A DNA stretch of 10,641 bases from Ettlia oleoabundans (Eukaryota; Chlorophyta; Chlorophyceae; Chlamydomonadales). Every line of letters starts with the position of its first letter. The stretch's first letter is position 1. Location: positions 1-10,641 of the forward strand of contig JAAMXP010001489.1 in NCBI GenBank assembly GCA_019693395.1, written 5' to 3'. Below are positions 8,323-10,641 of the stretch, one piece after another. Below the pieces are notes generated by a model. It saw nothing but the letters and a program-made list of their open reading frames with translations. It did no database searches and was not told the DNA's origin. Both the position numbers and the translations under genes were made by a program.

Positions 8323-9090
8323 AGCGACGCCTGCCCTGTCGAGCCACACGTAAACAAGCAGGAGAGAGATGAACAAGCACAAGCCTACGCAATCAAGGAC
8401 CAGTTGAGCAAAAGGCCCAAGCCGGAGATACAAGGCGGCAGGAATTGCAGGAATTTTCCCACAAGGGTGGGATTCATGGGAAGAGGAGGGGATGCCGGCT
8501 CTGTGTATTTGGGTTTATGCAGCTATGCCAGCTTTAGTGCCTCATAGGCAAAGGAGGGCACGCCGCAGTAGGCAACCCGGGCAGCGGAACGGCGGGATGT
8601 CGTTGGAGGCACGATTCACAGGCTTGTTGTCTGAACTTGAGATATGATGCACGTACAAAGTGGAATTTCCGCTGCCCATGATACCAGCTGCATTGGCTTG
8701 AAGCAGCAAAGTGCCGAGGAGCGAGGACGGTGCTGGGCGGCAGTGCTGGGATGTGCCGGCCGTGCCCAATGCTCGTGTTCTTCAGGGCTGTATCTGTCTA
8801 AGCTAACAGCGCTCCAATTACGCATAAGCCTATGTTTGCCTGCATTGCAGAGTGTCTCGCATGCCACACCTTGAGCGATCTGATTCCAGTGGCAGTACAG
8901 CTGTTCCTTGGATGGGAATGTGGCAATACAGCGGGACGTGAAAGGCTTGAAACATCGATTATCAGTCACAAGCAACAACATGAACACAAACGACAAGGAA
9001 CAGTATTGCAGTCATCACCTCCTGCTCACGTCGAACGATCCTTGTTCATAACGGACCTGTGCTTAGAAGAATCTGTCAGCGCCTGTTTAC
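8323..9090. other. Head-to-head intergenic region between ABA4 and the membrane-protein gene
   Basis: The two flanking genes are divergent, so this 768-base stretch should contain both promoters. I see no convincing gene in it. The ABA4 frame remains open for 111 bases upstream of the chosen start (to 8433). No clear TATA box was found close to either start. Confidence 0.55.
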
Positions 9091-10641
9091 ATGCAACGAT
9101 CGCCGCCTGATGCTGCCAAGGCCCGCCCGGGTCGGGGCCCAAAGCTAACGGCTGCCGCAGCGGGCCCCCGCGCGCCACCGCCGCCGCCCGCACCCCTCCC
9201 ACTCCAGCTGCGCCTTTTGCGACGAGTGGAGCTCGCGGTCGTATGCTTTGGCCTGCTTGCATGGGCTGTAACCTACATGCGGCCTTCAGAGGGGCAACCG
9301 CCGCTACACTACCATGCACGGCAGAGGGTGGCATTGGCGCTTCGGTTGTGCTGCCTGGTGTTGGCGCTTGTGCTCCCTACTCGTGCGTGGCTCAAGTGTA
9401 GGTAGGTAGCACATGACACGCAACACATGACTGAGTCGTATGTCAGCTTTAGCATATAGCTGTACTGCAAACTGCTGTGTGTTGAGCTGCTTCTTCCTTC
9501 AGCTTCTCTTTCTTGCCATGCTGCATGCCGTCATGCCTGTGACATCCGCCCCCGCATACTTCAACTACTCATCCTGAGGATTGATGCAGGGTGGTGCTCA
9601 TATTCCTGTTCCGCGCTTCCATTGCATTCATGTCAACTCAGCGGCCCAGCGTGGTAAGCTTGCAAGCGGCACAGGCTGGCTGCGGTTGCTTCTAACTAGC
9701 ATTGTTTCCCTGGGGGCTAGCATCTGCTCTTCTACATTGGGGCCACGACCGCAAGCCAGCACAGCCTGGCGCTGTGCGGCGTTGGCCAGCTCTGTTTTAC
9801 TGGGTTGCTAGCCATCCCTTTTCGAAGGCATCCTTGAGATAAGCATGCGACAAGACTTGGCTACTGCGCTGGCTGCAGGAGGGTCATGCCCTGCTGCTGG
9901 CCAACCCCGCCTCCACCGGCCTCATGGGTGCTGCCAAGGACTGGTTACGTGTTGCCATAGGTGGGTGGACACTGTGTTAAGTGCCGCCAACCCCTTGGGG
10001 GTCTGCTGCCTCTTACCAACATTTAGGTTGGATGCAAAAAGGAATGCACTGTTCTGTGGCTTCTCATTTGTGGGTTCTTAGCTCTGTCCTGACTGTTGAT
10101 GTCGTGGCATCTTGTTGGTTGCTGATCGAGACCCGTGTTGTACAGCAATGCAACTCGGCAATGGGTTGGTTGAAAGTGCACCCATTGCTGTTGGCTTCCC
10201 TGGTACTTTATTAACACGCTGCAGTCTGTGTCCCTCCTACCACAGGTTCTCGCTTGTTGATGTTTGCCATTACCGGGTCCATCCTGCAGCTGCCGCCACT
10301 GGCTGTGCTGCTGCAGCAGGTGCTGCTGATGGCGGTGTCTGCCGACAACAGGGGCTTCTGCAGCACCCAGCTGCTGGCGCACTCGCTATCGCAGAAACGG
10401 GTGGCGGCTGCCTGCAGGCTCCTGAGCACCTTTCTGTCCACGCTAGGCCCTATGTTGGCGCAGCTGCAGAACATGGAGCACAAGGTCCCAGGTACACAGG
10501 CCCCGCCGCTACGCTGCAGTGTACTACTTCTAGCTCCTTTCAGAGCAAGCTGGAAGGTCGGAGACAGTGGCTATGCACGCTATATGCCCAAGGACACGCA
10601 CACGCCTTGTGGTTGCTGCCTTGATTGTTCGAAAGATTGCC
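9091..10641 (+). CDS. Unrecognised multi-pass membrane protein, 5' part, middle exons unresolved
   Basis: I do not recognise this protein. Exon A starts at ATG 9091, the first Met after an in-frame TAG at 9064-9066, and ends near 9401 at AG|GTAGGT. It encodes about 104 residues: a basic, Ala/Pro-rich N-terminus with a proline run at about 29-33, a hydrophobic helix (about 46-62, VELAVVCFGLLAWAV), a polar loop, and a second helix (about 79-96). A later exon (from 9879, or 9844 with a weaker acceptor, to 9960) reads EGHALLLANPASTGLMGAAK and onward and ends in phase 1 at G|GTGGGTGG. It joins exactly to an exon from 10246 to 10491 (CACAG acceptor) with helix LLMFAITGSILQLPPLAVLL and a helical stretch RVAAACRLLSTFLSTLGPML. 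After 10491 either a 52-base intron to 10543 or read-through keeps an open frame to the window edge, so the gene is cut off. Exons between 9402 and 9878 could not be fixed. At least three membrane helices are evident. Confidence 0.55.
9402..9878 (+). other. Unresolved middle of the membrane-protein gene
   Basis: All three plus frames are interrupted, so introns must be present if the gene is intact. Two coding-like pieces are visible: about 9503-9580 after a CTTCCTTCAG acceptor (frame giving RPRILQLLILRIDAG, before GGTGGTGC) and about 9721-9825 after a CTAG acceptor with a CTAAC branch-like site near 9693 (frame giving LLFYIGATTASQHSLALCG). Neither joins to both neighbours in a consistent phase with ordinary GT donors. 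Confidence 0.35.

Noticed and set aside
8075..8353. Plus-strand open frame with a Cys/Ala-rich repeat
   Set aside because: It is the complement of the ABA4 poly-Ala/poly-Gln region; the CTG triplets simply read as Cys and Ala.
9581..9811. 76-residue plus-strand open frame with a hydrophobic stretch
   Set aside because: It ends at TAG 9809 without a good donor and its start follows a GATTGATGCAGG sequence that could be an acceptor; other frames in the same stretch look equally coding, so I did not call it as a separate protein.

Overview
This window looks like nuclear DNA from a chlorophyte green alga. Genes are split by many short GT-AG introns (most about 105-620 bases) whose acceptors nearly all read TGCAG. 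Coding exons are GC-rich and introns carry GT/CA and G-rich tracts. Three of the predicted proteins are plastid proteins of photosynthetic eukaryotes with Ala/Arg/Ser-rich transit peptides. The species cannot be fixed from this alone. I rebuilt the gene models by hand from conserved protein blocks, splice sites and intron phase; most open frames in the window run through introns and are not proteins.

Layout: (1) 1-283, plus strand: the last exon of a glycinamide ribonucleotide formyltransferase (purN/GART-type, purine synthesis), preceded by what looks like one whole intron. (2) 284-1082: a tail-to-tail intergenic region. (3) 4957-1083, minus strand: a nine-exon gene for a 371-residue DUF1995 protein of the LPA3 (LOW PSII ACCUMULATION 3) family, all phases consistent. 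(4) 6476-5620, minus: a three-exon gene for a 166-residue early light-induced (ELIP-like) three-helix chlorophyll-binding-family protein. (5) 8322-7014, minus: a four-exon gene for a 226-residue DUF4281 protein of the ABA4 family, linked in plants to neoxanthin formation. (6) 8323-9090: a head-to-head intergenic region. (7) 9091 to the window end, plus: the 5' part of a multi-exon gene for an unrecognised, proline-rich, multi-pass membrane protein; its first exon and two later exons are readable but the middle is not resolved.

The three consecutive minus-strand genes all concern the thylakoid: photosystem II assembly (LPA3), light-stress pigment binding (ELIP) and xanthophyll metabolism (ABA4). 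They are separate transcription units, not an operon, and the grouping may be chance. The oddest structure is in LPA3 intron 8, where the 3' end of exon 8 with its splice-donor region is present in two further degenerate copies. In ABA4, neighbouring poly-Ala and poly-Gln runs come from one 17-base sequence present twice and read in different frames.
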